Shown: positions 43,685-52,253, numbered from the stretch's first letter. The stretch is DNA of 64,000 nucleotides from Natrialbaceae archaeon AArc-T1-2 (GCF_030273315.1 NZ_CP127174.1:1550001-1614000), one strand, 5' to 3'. Translations and numbers: made by a program. Notes: a model not told the origin generated them from the letters alone.

Positions 43685-44857
43685 TTAGTCGTCAGCGACG
43701 GCGCTGTCTTCGGTCGCCGCACACCGGTTTGGACCGAGCTCGAGTTCGTTGCGCTCGTCTTCGTCCGCGGGCTCGTAGACGCCGAGGTTGGTCTCGATGA
43801 CCTTCTCGTAGTTCGGCGGCTTGGAGGGCAGGTTGTCGAACATGTGCTCGACGAACTCGTCCTCGTCGAGCTGGATGATCTCGTTTTTCGCCCAGATCTC
43901 GCCGACGGTCGAGAACATCGGCATGCCGGGTTCGACGTCGATGTACTCGCCGCAGTTGGTCAGCGAGAAGTGCCCGGGGAGGATCTTGACGTGGTCGGGC
44001 ATCGTGGCGATCTTGTGCTGGAGCGTCTCGTACTGGACGCGAGCGCCGGCTTTCGCGTCCTCGCCGGCGAACTGGAGTTCGGTGCGGCCGATCGACTCGA
44101 CGAACAGCGTGTCGCCGGTCATCAGGGCCTCGTCCTCGACGAGGTAAGAGGTCATGCCAGTCGTGTGGCCCGGCGTGTGAACGGCCTTGATGGCGACGTC
44201 GCCGACCATCACCGTCTCGTTGGGCTCGAGGCCGTCGAAGTCGTAGTTGGGGTCACGCGTGTTCGCGGGCTCGCCGAGGTGGTAGGGGACCTCGTACTCG
44301 TCGGCGAGGTCGCGACCCGCGGAGATGTGGTCGGCGTGGATGTGGGTGTCGAAGACCCGGTCAATCTCGTAGCCGCGGTCGGCTGCAGCCTGCTCGAAGG
44401 CGTCGGTCGCGCGGGTGACGTCGACGAGTGCCGCTTTACCGGTTCGTTTCGATCCGACGAGATACCCGAGACAGCCCTTCGAGCGGCGCTGGAGCTGGAG
44501 AATCTCGAGGCCGTCGCGCTCGGTCGCAATCGAGACGACGTCGTAAACGAGACTCCAGTCTTCCATCCCGCCCTCGACGCGGGCGACGTTCTCGAAGTCC
44601 TCGTCCTCGAGGTACTCGGCGAACGCTTCTGCAGAGCAACCGGTCGCACACGTGACGACGATCTCGTCGTCGGCGTCGTACGCCTCGGGGTCGAACTCAC
44701 CGACGAGTTCGTCGTTCGACGCCGAGTACTCGACGTTCTCGGCTTCGGCGATGCGCCAGTCTTCGTAGTCCTCCGGTGCTCGGGTGTCGAAGAGGACGTC
44801 GACATCGTCCGCCTCGATACGATCGCGTAGTTCGGCTGCTGAAATCGTCTCGACCAT
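43685..44857 (-). CDS. Rhodanese - metallo-beta-lactamase fusion (persulfide dioxygenase-like)
   Basis: A 390-residue fusion. Residues 1-105 are a rhodanese domain with its active Cys in VTCATGCSAEAF and EGGMEDWSLVYDV after it. From ~120 a metallo-beta-lactamase fold follows: the metal motif THIHADHISAGRDLA near residue 171, the HTPGHTTGMTSYLV strand, and LMTGDTLFVESIGRTEL. This is the ETHE1/CstB type, which oxidises persulfides to sulfite with O2. The rhodanese is N-terminal, whereas many bacterial fusions carry it C-terminally. CTTAAG at 44884-44889 is a plausible TATA box. Confidence 0.85.
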   Translation of the reverse strand: MVETISAAELRDRIEADDVDVLFDTRAPEDYEDWRIAEAENVEYSASNDELVGEFDPEAYDADDEIVVTCATGCSAEAFAEYLEDEDFENVARVEGGMEDWSLVYDVVSIATERDGLEILQLQRRSKGCLGYLVGSKRTGKAALVDVTRATDAFEQAAADRGYEIDRVFDTHIHADHISAGRDLADEYEVPYHLGEPANTRDPNYDFDGLEPNETVMVGDVAIKAVHTPGHTTGMTSYLVEDEALMTGDTLFVESIGRTELQFAGEDAKAGARVQYETLQHKIATMPDHVKILPGHFSLTNCGEYIDVEPGMPMFSTVGEIWAKNEIIQLDEDEFVEHMFDNLPSKPPNYEKVIETNLGVYEPADEDERNELELGPNRCAATEDSAVADD

Positions 44858-44883
44858 GTAGTAGAACGTTCGAGCCGGGCGTT

Positions 44884-44889
44884 CTTAAG
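44884..44889 (-). promoter_or_regulatory. TATA box for the rhodanese-MBL gene
   Basis: CTTAAG on the minus strand, centred about 29 bases before the ATG at 44857. A second AT-rich element (CATAAATATATG) lies at about 44903-44914. Confidence 0.4.
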
Positions 44890-45088
44890 GCCTCGAGCAA
44901 CCCATATATTTATGCCATTCGTCCGCTGTACCACTGCACCGAGCGGGCATAAGTGACGAAAGTTGCTGGCACTGCGTGTACCGACTCTCTGTGGCATATA
45001 CACTGACATATGCTGAAGAAAGCCACGCAAGCCGTTGGGATACAGCCACATCAATGACTATTCACGAACGCTGAAAGAAGACGGACAG

Positions 45089-45928
45089 TTACCGCCGTCC
45101 ACGCGGTGGAACGACGAGTACGTTGGCCGATGCTTCCTCGAGGACGGTCTCGGAGACGCTACCGAGCAGTAGTCGGCGCAGTCGGCTGAGTCCGCGGGCT
45201 CCGACGAGCACCGTCGTCGGCTCGACCTCGTCTTCGGCGGCCAGGATCTCTTCTTCCGGGTTCCCGGTGCGAACCATCGTCTCCGCGTCGATTCCGAGCG
45301 TCGCGAGTTCGCTCGCCAGCGTCTCGAGTTTCTCGTGTGCCTCGGCGCGGTCGTCGTCGATGCGTTCCTGTTCCGGTCCCTGCACGTGAACGAGCGTCGC
45401 TTCCTCGACGGCGTCCTGTACGACGCGGAACTGGTCGAACGCCCGTTCGGCGTTCTCGGAGAAGTCGGTCGCGTACAGCATCCGTTCGAAGAGGTGCTCG
45501 CGGACGATTTCGGGACCGTCGTCCTCGACGATCCGTTCGACGAGGACGGGACGGGTCGCTGCGCGCACGACGTTTCGTGCGGTCGATCCGAGCACCCGTC
45601 GGTCGGACTCGCCGCGGCCACGTGATCCGACGAGGATCAGGTCCGCGTCAACGCGCTTTGCGATCCCGTTGATCCGCTGGTGGGGTGGCCCGCGGACGAC
45701 GTGGACGTCGACGTCGAAGCCGGCGTCCTCGATGGTGCGACGCTGTCTCGAGAGCGCCTTCTCACGCGGTTTGGTCATTCCGGGAACGCCGTAGTGGACG
45801 TTCGAACTGACGACGGTGACGACGTGTACCGTCTCGACGCCGATCCGGGAGAGACACTCGAGACAGGTCCGGGACTCGATCGCTGCTCCGGTCGCTTCGG
45901 AGAGGTCGGTCGCGAAGACGGCTTCCAT
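45089..45928 (-). CDS. Universal stress protein with two UspA domains
   Basis: A 279-residue protein with two UspA units: MEAVFATDLSEATGAAIES begins the first, and RMLYATDFSENAERAFDQF the second near residue 150. Each ends in a G-x2-G-x9-G type ATP loop (VGSRGRGESDRRVLGSTARN; VGARGLSRLRRLLLGSVSET). It lies within the sulfur cluster, upstream of the rhodanese-MBL gene on the same strand. Its role there is unknown. Confidence 0.85.
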   Translation of the reverse strand: MEAVFATDLSEATGAAIESRTCLECLSRIGVETVHVVTVVSSNVHYGVPGMTKPREKALSRQRRTIEDAGFDVDVHVVRGPPHQRINGIAKRVDADLILVGSRGRGESDRRVLGSTARNVVRAATRPVLVERIVEDDGPEIVREHLFERMLYATDFSENAERAFDQFRVVQDAVEEATLVHVQGPEQERIDDDRAEAHEKLETLASELATLGIDAETMVRTGNPEEEILAAEDEVEPTTVLVGARGLSRLRRLLLGSVSETVLEEASANVLVVPPRGRR

Positions 45929-46099
45929 AGCCGCTCATGGGTGACCGCTCCCTTTCAAGATTCCGTCGACACCGAACACCTTCGGTACTCGAGATACCAG
46001 TCCGGACAAGCGGAAAAAACGTCGCAGTTCGAGCCGGAGACGGTCACGCCGACGGGAGACGGGTCGGCGACCGGCTGTGTCAGTTGCGTCACCCAGGCT

Positions 46100-46780
46100 C
46101 TAGATGTCCTTGAGCGTGAACCACCAGTCGTAGGAGTCGTACTCCTCCTCGTCGACCTCTTCGAGTCGCTGTTCGGCTTCCTCGACCGTTCCAGGCGGCG
46201 AGAGCAACGCCTTGTCGCCGAAGTTTTCGTTCTCGGGCCAGTCGGCCGGCAGGGCGACGTCTTCTTCCTCGTGGGTCTGCAACGCCTCGAGCGAGCGCAG
46301 GACCTCGTCGATGTTGCGGCCGATCTCTTTGGGGTAGTAAAGCACCTGGCGTGTGATACCCTCGTCGTCGACGATGAAGACCGCACGAACCGTCGACGTT
46401 CCCTGGCCGGGGTGGACCATACCGAGCTCCTCGGCGACGGTACCGCTCTCGTCGGCGATGATCGGGAATCCGATCTCCTCGTCGAGTTCGTCGTCGATCC
46501 AGTCGGTCCACTTGATGTGTGAGTGGACGCGGTCGACCGAGAGGCCGATCAGTTCGGTGTTGCGTTCGGCGAACTCCTCACGGCGCTGTTCGAAGCCGAC
46601 GAACTCGGTCGTACAGACCGGCGTGAAGTCACCGGGATGGCTAAAGAGGACGAACCACTCGCCCTCGTAGTCGTCCGGGATCGTCTTCGTTCCGTGGGTC
46701 GTCTCTACCTCGAGCTGTGGGAATTCGTCGCCGATGAGCGGGAATCCGTTCGCTCCGTCGTCGTCAGTCTCTGCGGACAT
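46100..46780 (-). CDS. Peroxiredoxin, Prx6-type
   Basis: A 226-residue thiol peroxidase reducing H2O2 and alkyl peroxides. The peroxidatic Cys sits in FSHPGDFTPVCTTEF near residue 55, with the catalytic Arg in the STVRAVFIVDDEG block. The long C-terminal part (DVALPADWPENENFGDKALL) is typical of the 1-Cys/Prx6 type, which often has no resolving Cys partner. TCATTATG at 46803-46810 gives a leaderless start. It lies inside the sulfur cluster, where persulfides and peroxides could both be substrates. Confidence 0.92.
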   Translation of the reverse strand: MSAETDDDGANGFPLIGDEFPQLEVETTHGTKTIPDDYEGEWFVLFSHPGDFTPVCTTEFVGFEQRREEFAERNTELIGLSVDRVHSHIKWTDWIDDELDEEIGFPIIADESGTVAEELGMVHPGQGTSTVRAVFIVDDEGITRQVLYYPKEIGRNIDEVLRSLEALQTHEEEDVALPADWPENENFGDKALLSPPGTVEEAEQRLEEVDEEEYDSYDWWFTLKDI

Positions 46781-46802
46781 TGCATCCGATACTATGTGAC
46801 GG

Positions 46803-46810
46803 CATAATGA
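46803..46810 (-). promoter_or_regulatory. TATA box for the peroxiredoxin gene
   Basis: TCATTATG on the minus strand, centred 26-27 bases before the ATG at 46780. Just upstream, CGAAAA (46820-46825) and TTTTCG (46832-46837) form an inverted repeat that could be an operator. Confidence 0.5.
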
Positions 46811-47036
46811 TTGACCTTTCGAAAAGAGAAGTTTTCGTAGCCTGTGGTTATTCTACACTTATCTCGAAATATTTTCGCATCAATGGAGTCGTGGCATGGC
46901 TACGGGTAGCAGGCGAAGCGACGACGTAGCCGTGACTGCTCGGAAATGGACAGGACAACGATGCGCTCGAGAGACGACCCCGCTCGCTCGGCGATCGTCG
47001 AAAACACAGGTACCCGACTTCGGTCGTCGAATGCAG

Positions 47037-47882
47037 TCAGTTCGACCGCGAGGACCCCATCCGCCGGAGGAACTCGATCAGGATGCCGAGGCCTTGCCTG
47101 ACGTCGTCGTCACGAAGCGCGCCGAGCATCCCGAAGAGACCGACTTTCTTCGGCGGCTGCTCCTCGGTGAACGCACCGAGGCCGGCCTCGACTGAGTCGA
47201 TGAGCTGTTCATCACCCAGCTTACTGCCCAGCACGAGCATGTTACCGAGGTTCTGCCCGAGCTGGTAGGGCTCGAGGTCGGCCTCGCCGTAGGCGTGGCT
47301 CATGCCGGCGACCATCATTCGCAACTCCGTGATCGGCTGTCTATTCTCCTGAACGACGCTTATGGCCTCCGGGATCAGGTCCTCGGCGAGCTCGTAGGTC
47401 ACGTCGAGCAACTCGAGCAGCTCGATCAGCGTCTCTTCGTTCTCGCCGAGCCGTTCGAGCAAGACGAGCGTCTCCTCGCGCTCGAGGGCGAACCGGAGCC
47501 GTTCGATCGTCTCGCGGTTCTCGCGAACGATCGTCTTGACCTCTGGCACCAGATCGCCGACGAGTTCGTCGACGACTTCGAGGGTCTCTAAGAGCTCGAC
47601 GAGCGTATCGGCGTTCTCGCCGACGCGCTGGACGAGTACGAGCGTCTCCTCGCGCTCGAGAGCCATGCGCAGCTCTGCGACCGGCTCGCGGGACTCGTGG
47701 GCTGCCTCGCGCAGCTCGGGCGCGAGATCCTCCGAAAGCTCCTGGACGACGACGAGCAACTCGAGTAACTCGGCGAGCTCCTCGTCGTTCTCCTCGAGCG
47801 TGCGGGCGAGCTCGTTTACTTCGGCGGCCTCGAAGCCGGTGCCGTCGAAGTCGCTGTCTACCGATTGGTCTTTCTGAGCCAT
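47037..47882 (-). CDS. DUF1641 protein with three tandem 58-residue repeats
   Basis: A 281-residue protein, MAQKDQSVDSDFDG. Residues 28-85, 86-143 and 144-193 are repeats of one 58-residue unit (E-L-L-E-x-L/V, E-L-x-x-D-L-x-P-E, E-x-R-x-x-I/V-x-x-L-R), and units 1 and 2 share the exact run ALEREETLVL. The last ~90 residues hold the DUF1641 region (YQLGQNLGNMLVLGSKLGDE, GILIEFLRRMGS). It starts 3 bases after the flavoprotein stop, so the two are co-translated. Bacterial DUF1641 proteins also accompany oxidoreductases. It may form the docking or membrane-contact partner of the reductase; that is inference. Confidence 0.75.
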   Translation of the reverse strand: MAQKDQSVDSDFDGTGFEAAEVNELARTLEENDEELAELLELLVVVQELSEDLAPELREAAHESREPVAELRMALEREETLVLVQRVGENADTLVELLETLEVVDELVGDLVPEVKTIVRENRETIERLRFALEREETLVLLERLGENEETLIELLELLDVTYELAEDLIPEAISVVQENRQPITELRMMVAGMSHAYGEADLEPYQLGQNLGNMLVLGSKLGDEQLIDSVEAGLGAFTEEQPPKKVGLFGMLGALRDDDVRQGLGILIEFLRRMGSSRSN

Positions 47883-47885
47883 TGG

Positions 47886-49058
47886 TTACGGAAGCGGGTC
47901 GTAGCCTTTCATCCAGGCGTCCCAGTAGACCGACGGGAGGACGTTGACGTCCATGATCCAGTTCATCTTGCTCTCGACGGGTGCGGAGATCGAGTTCTCG
48001 TAATCGAACTCCGCGATCAGTGCCTTGCCTTTCTCGGTGAGCAACGGACAGGCGGCGTAGCCGTCGTACTCCTTTGGCATCGGTCGGCCGTTCATCACCG
48101 CCGGCAGGTTGTTCGCGACGACGTGAGCCTGCTTGCGAGCGGCCGCGGCCGTCTTCGAGTGGGGTGCGTTCTCACAGTCACCCAGCGCGAAGACGTTGTC
48201 GTACTCGTCGTGCTGACAGGTGTGTTTGTCGATCGTGACGTACTCGCCGTCGTCCGAACCCTCAGTCAGCGGCGAGTTGTCGGTGATCGGCTCCTGGCCG
48301 AACTGCGGCGTCACTGGCGCGTAGAGATCGTAGGAAATCTCCTCGCCGTCGGCCGAACGGACGACACCGGCGTCGGGATCGATCTCCTCGACGGAGAAGT
48401 TCTCTTCGAACTTGATGTCGCGATCGTTCCAGATCTCATAGAGCTTGTCGCGGTAGGGCTGGACGCCGAAGTGGTGTTCGGCGTTTCTGGTCATGATGAC
48501 CTCGACGTCGTCGCGGATGCCCTGCCGGCGGAAGTAGTCCTCGGCGAGCATCGTCAGCTTCAGCGGCGCGCCGGGACACTTAATCGGCGTGTTGGGCTGG
48601 GTAACGAGGAAGGTCCCACCGTCGAAGTCCTCGAGAGCTTCACCCAGCTCGAGGGCGGCTTCGTAGTGGTAGAACGGGAAGACCTCGTCCGTTTCCTGCC
48701 AGGCCTCGAGCAGGCCGGGTGTGGCGGTCGGGTCGAGTCGGTGGCCCGTCGCGACGACGAGGTAGTCGTACTCGAGGTCCTCACCCGCCTCGAGCGCGAC
48801 GGTCTGTTCGTCGGGGTCTACGCCCGTCACCGCGTCATGGACAAACTCGACGCCCGGTTTGAGCAGTTCGTCGACGTCCCGTGACTGGTCGGGCTCGAGG
48901 TACCCGAACGGGATGAGGTAAAACGACGGCTGGTAGAAGTGTTCGGTACTCTTATCGACGACGACGACCTCCGCCTCGTCACTGTCTAGCTTTCGCCGGA
49001 GGAGGTTCGCCGTCATCGCACCGCCGGAACCTGCCCCCAGTACGGCTATCGTATCCAT
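47886..49058 (-). CDS. FAD-dependent oxidoreductase of sulfide:quinone reductase type
   Basis: A 390-residue flavoprotein. TIAVLGAGSGGAMTANLLRRKL is the FAD-binding GxGxxG loop, LVVATGHRLDP the second motif, and NVFALGDCENAPHSKTAAAA the third. Cys residues in KCPGAPLKL near residue 162 and in YAACPLLTEKGK near residue 334 match the redox Cys pair of sulfide:quinone reductases. It would oxidise sulfide to persulfide or polysulfide and pass electrons to the quinone pool. The DUF1641 gene follows directly. NDH-2-like use cannot be ruled out, but the Cys pair favours sulfide. Confidence 0.8.
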   Translation of the reverse strand: MDTIAVLGAGSGGAMTANLLRRKLDSDEAEVVVVDKSTEHFYQPSFYLIPFGYLEPDQSRDVDELLKPGVEFVHDAVTGVDPDEQTVALEAGEDLEYDYLVVATGHRLDPTATPGLLEAWQETDEVFPFYHYEAALELGEALEDFDGGTFLVTQPNTPIKCPGAPLKLTMLAEDYFRRQGIRDDVEVIMTRNAEHHFGVQPYRDKLYEIWNDRDIKFEENFSVEEIDPDAGVVRSADGEEISYDLYAPVTPQFGQEPITDNSPLTEGSDDGEYVTIDKHTCQHDEYDNVFALGDCENAPHSKTAAAARKQAHVVANNLPAVMNGRPMPKEYDGYAACPLLTEKGKALIAEFDYENSISAPVESKMNWIMDVNVLPSVYWDAWMKGYDPLP

Positions 49059-49181
49059 ATGCGGCTAAATATTGCAGCGTCTCCCATCTAAACGCACGTC
49101 TTTGAGAAACAATTGTATGCAGAGGTCTGCCACGACGAGAAAGCGGAAAATGTTGCTCGATCGTGCTAACGCGTGGACGTA

Positions 49182-50291
49182 TCAGTTCCCCGTATCGGAT
49201 TCGACCGGTGCGTCGATCAGGTTCCCCCACTCGATCCAGGAGCCGTCGTAGTTCGCGACGGCGTCGTACTCGAGCAGCTCCGAGAGAATGAACCAGACGA
49301 TCGAGGACCGCTCTCCGATGTGACAGTAGACGATCGTCTCCGTCCCGGGGTGGACGTCGCGGTCGTGAAACAGCTGTTCGAGCTCGGCCCGATCCTTGAA
49401 CCGTCCGTTCTCGTCGATGACGTCCGACCACATGAGGTGAGCGGTACCGGGGATGCGACCCGCCGATCGGGCTTCCGGCAGGTCCTTGTCGGGCGGTCGT
49501 GCTTGATCGCCGCGAAACTCCGAGGACGAACGCACGTCGACGATCCTCACGTCGCGCGCGATGGCCGCCTCGACGTCCGTTCGGTACGCACGGATCCGAT
49601 CGTCGGACGGATGCGCGCTGTACTCTCGGGGCGTAACCTCGGGCGCGTCGGTCGTCATCGGACGGTCGGATCGTTCCCAGTGTGTCTTCCCACCGTCGAG
49701 CAACCGTACGTCGGTGTGACGGTAGTACTTGAACAGCCAGTAGAGATACGCCGCGTACTGATTGTGGCCGGTACTGTAGATCACGACCGTGCTGTCGACC
49801 GTGATGCCGCGGTCGCCGACGCAGGTTTCGAAGGTCTGACAGTCGGCGATTCCACAGCCGTTGACGTCGACGAGTTCTTCGAGCACGTCGATCTGGACGG
49901 CACCCGGCAGGTGTCCCCGCTCGTACTCCTCGTCGCTGTCGGCTTCGACGAGTCGCAGGTCCGGGTCGTCCGCCTCGAACTCCGAGAGCCGGCTCTCGAC
50001 CCACTCGGGCGACACCACCACGGTCTGTTCGTCGTCGGTCGGCTCCGACCCGTCGGGGCCGTGTTTCAGCCTGTAACAGGTCTGTCGACCGTCGTGAAGC
50101 GCGGGCGAGGAGTCGATGAGATCGGCCTCCTCGAGTTGATCGAGTCCGTACCGGGCGGTCCGGGAGGAAAGCAGCGTCGTCTCGGTCAACCCCTTGAGCG
50201 TCATCGATCCCTCGTCCGCCAGGGTCTTGTAGATGAACTTCGAACTCGGGGGAAGGTCCTCGAGTGCGTCGTCGACGTTTTGATCCGGCAT
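49182..50291 (-). CDS. Winged-helix - tandem rhodanese fusion
   Basis: A 369-residue fusion. Residues ~1-80 form a winged helix (SSKFIYKTLADEGSMTLKGL, then SRTARYGLDQLEEADLIDSS). Two rhodanese domains follow, together a thiosulfate-sulfurtransferase. The first (WVESRLSEFEADDPDLRLVE) has STGHNQ at its loop with no Cys, so it is non-catalytic as usual. The second has the active loop IVYCHIGERSS with the catalytic Cys. It may bind DNA and sense persulfide. It lies 123 bases upstream of the flavoprotein gene on the same strand and could regulate it. No promoter is clear. Confidence 0.8.
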   Translation of the reverse strand: MPDQNVDDALEDLPPSSKFIYKTLADEGSMTLKGLTETTLLSSRTARYGLDQLEEADLIDSSPALHDGRQTCYRLKHGPDGSEPTDDEQTVVVSPEWVESRLSEFEADDPDLRLVEADSDEEYERGHLPGAVQIDVLEELVDVNGCGIADCQTFETCVGDRGITVDSTVVIYSTGHNQYAAYLYWLFKYYRHTDVRLLDGGKTHWERSDRPMTTDAPEVTPREYSAHPSDDRIRAYRTDVEAAIARDVRIVDVRSSSEFRGDQARPPDKDLPEARSAGRIPGTAHLMWSDVIDENGRFKDRAELEQLFHDRDVHPGTETIVYCHIGERSSIVWFILSELLEYDAVANYDGSWIEWGNLIDAPVESDTGN

Positions 50292-50945
50292 GATCCTTGG
50301 GCTATACTAGCCCTCGTTAATATACAGGTCTTTCGCCATCACACCGTATGCTCGAGATGAAGTCGGGAGATTACGGGTTTGCGGGATGGCCGAGCCGATC
50401 TCCGGGCAGTATCCGCACGGAAGGAGCAATAATTACTCGCTATCACACACATATATCTGTGATCTTTCTGCTCGATACAAGCAATATTGTGTGGTAACAG
50501 TCGATGGGGGACGATCATGTTTGGAAACTAATGAGATCGGTCTGAAGGCGCTGGGGACTCTCCATTAATATCGTAATTAATATAGTACTCAAATACCACC
50601 ATGCAGAATATATAATACGAATAGTGACATACAAATACACATCAGCCCGTTTAGAAAAACGATCTGGTGATATTTCAATAAATACTGGAAATATGGGTGA
50701 AATAAACACTATACTGCCGTTCTCCACACATATCACTCGGCAGCCCTCTACACTGAGATGGCCTAAGATAACTCAGCTGGTGTAATATATCTCTGTATAT
50801 AAAGAATATGTACTTCTTCTCTATATATAGATAATAGAAGAATATATAACTCCCGATATAACAGTCCGACGCTCGACTCTGGCGGTCTCCTCGCAGTGAT
50901 CGGAGAGTCGAAGAGAACTTACTCTCACCTTCCGCATCACGGGCT
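50292..50945. other. 654-base AT-rich gap
   Basis: No supported gene. From about 50560 to 50870 the sequence is strikingly AT-rich for this genome, with repeated AGAATATATA-like words (near 50604 and 50838) and a perfect 7-bp inverted repeat TTCTTCT (50814-50820) / AGAAGAA (50836-50842). A 73-codon minus-strand frame here has no family resemblance. It may be foreign DNA, a remnant element, or a regulatory and bending region. Confidence 0.55.
50916..50923 (+). promoter_or_regulatory. TATA box for panE
   Basis: AACTTACT is centred 26-27 bases before the ATG at 50946. Confidence 0.45.
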
Positions 50946-51845
50946 ATGGATATCGTCGTCTTCGGAGCGGGGAGTCTGGGGAGTCTCGTCGGTGGCGTCC
51001 TCGCTGACGTTCACGACGTTACTCTCGTCGGTCGTGGCGATCACGTCGCGGCCGTCCGCACCGACGGACTCGCGATCACGGGTGAACTCGAGACGACCGT
51101 TCATCCGAATGTGACGACCGACGGCACGGATCTCGACGCCGAACTCGCGGTTGTGACGGTCAAATCGTTCGATACGACCTCGGCCGCGGCGGCGCTCGCG
51201 ACGGGATCGATCGACGTCGTACTTTCGTTGCAAAACGGGATGGGAAACGAGGAGGCGCTCGCGTCCCGGCTCGAGTCACCGGTGCTCGCGGGAACGGCGA
51301 GCTACGGCGCTCGCTCGCCGGAACCGGGCATCGTCGACTGCACCGGCATCGGTGAAATTGTCCTCGGTCCGCGAGACGGCGGCAGCTCGAACACGGCGGA
51401 CCGCGTCGGCGAGGCGTTCGAGTTGGCCGGTCTCGAGACGATCGTCGCCGGCGACATGCCCCGTCGGCTGTGGGAGAAACTCGGGGTCAACGCCGGTATC
51501 AACGCCGTGACCGCACTCGCACGGACCGAAAACGGTGCAGTACTCGAGAAGCCAGCTCGCGACGTCGCGCGCCGAGCGACCTGCGAGACCGCACGGGTCG
51601 CACGTGCGTGTGACGTCGCTCTCTCGGACCGCGAGGCCGTCGAGGCGATGGAATCCGTCGCGTCGGCGACGGCGGCGAACACGTCCTCGATGCTCCAAGA
51701 CGTCCACGCAGGCCGACGAACCGAGGTCGACGCGATCAACGGCTACGTGCTCGAGCGAGCGCGCGAGTCCGGTCTCGAGGTGCCGACGAATCGAACGCTC
51801 GCGGCGCTACTGCGGGCGTGGGAACGAGGCGAAGGAGTACGCTGA
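50946..51845 (+). CDS. panE: 2-dehydropantoate 2-reductase (ketopantoate reductase)
   Basis: A 299-residue NAD(P)H-dependent reductase that makes pantoate in coenzyme A synthesis. It has the Rossmann loop VVFGAGSLGSLVGGVLA, the VTVKSFDTTSAA block, SLQNGMGNEEAL with the conserved Asn, and the catalytic Lys region WEKLGVNAGINAVTAL. The C-terminal helical domain shows SSMLQDVHAGRRTEVDAING, typical of PanE. ATG 50946 has a TATA box 27 bases upstream. Convergent with NifU, 4 bases apart. Confidence 0.93.
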   Translation: MDIVVFGAGSLGSLVGGVLADVHDVTLVGRGDHVAAVRTDGLAITGELETTVHPNVTTDGTDLDAELAVVTVKSFDTTSAAAALATGSIDVVLSLQNGMGNEEALASRLESPVLAGTASYGARSPEPGIVDCTGIGEIVLGPRDGGSSNTADRVGEAFELAGLETIVAGDMPRRLWEKLGVNAGINAVTALARTENGAVLEKPARDVARRATCETARVARACDVALSDREAVEAMESVASATAANTSSMLQDVHAGRRTEVDAINGYVLERARESGLEVPTNRTLAALLRAWERGEGVR

Positions 51846-51849
51846 TCCG

Positions 51850-52203
51850 TTAGAACGGCGCTTCGGGGCCTTCGTCTGGCTCGCCGTCGTCGACGGTCTC
51901 GCCGGGGAACGACGGCTCCATACCGCCGCCGCCGTCGTCGCCGTCCATGCCGGTGTGGGCGTTTACCGTCTCGATCTCGGGAATCTCTTTGACCATCCGG
52001 CTTTTGATCGCCTGGATCGTCATCGGCGAGATGCCACAGCCGCTGCAGGCACCGCCGAGTGCGATCGTGACCTCGCCGTTCTCGCGGTCGAGTTCCTGGA
52101 TGGCCGCGCTGCCGCCGTGCATCTGGATCTGCGGGAAGTTGCGTCGCAGGAAGTTCGAGACGCGCTCCTCGAGGTCGTCGCCGTCCTGTGTCTCCGTGCT
52201 CAT
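51850..52203 (-). CDS. NifU-like Fe-S scaffold protein
   Basis: A 117-residue NifU C-domain protein. The core LEERVSNFLRRNFPQIQMHGG and the cluster motif ALGGACSGCGISPMTIQAI (C-x-x-C) are intact. It carries and delivers Fe-S clusters. The C-terminal ~35 residues are a Gly/Asp-rich halophile tail. The start is the only good Met. Confidence 0.9.
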   Translation of the reverse strand: MSTETQDGDDLEERVSNFLRRNFPQIQMHGGSAAIQELDRENGEVTIALGGACSGCGISPMTIQAIKSRMVKEIPEIETVNAHTGMDGDDGGGGMEPSFPGETVDDGEPDEGPEAPF

Positions 52204-52253
52204 ACGTCGCGGTTGGGGGCGAACGTCCTTAGACCTTCCGTCGGCGGCGACGG

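Noticed and set aside
50515-50736. A 73-codon minus-strand frame in the AT-rich gap
   Set aside because: Composition reflects the AT-rich DNA; there is no start signal or recognisable motif.
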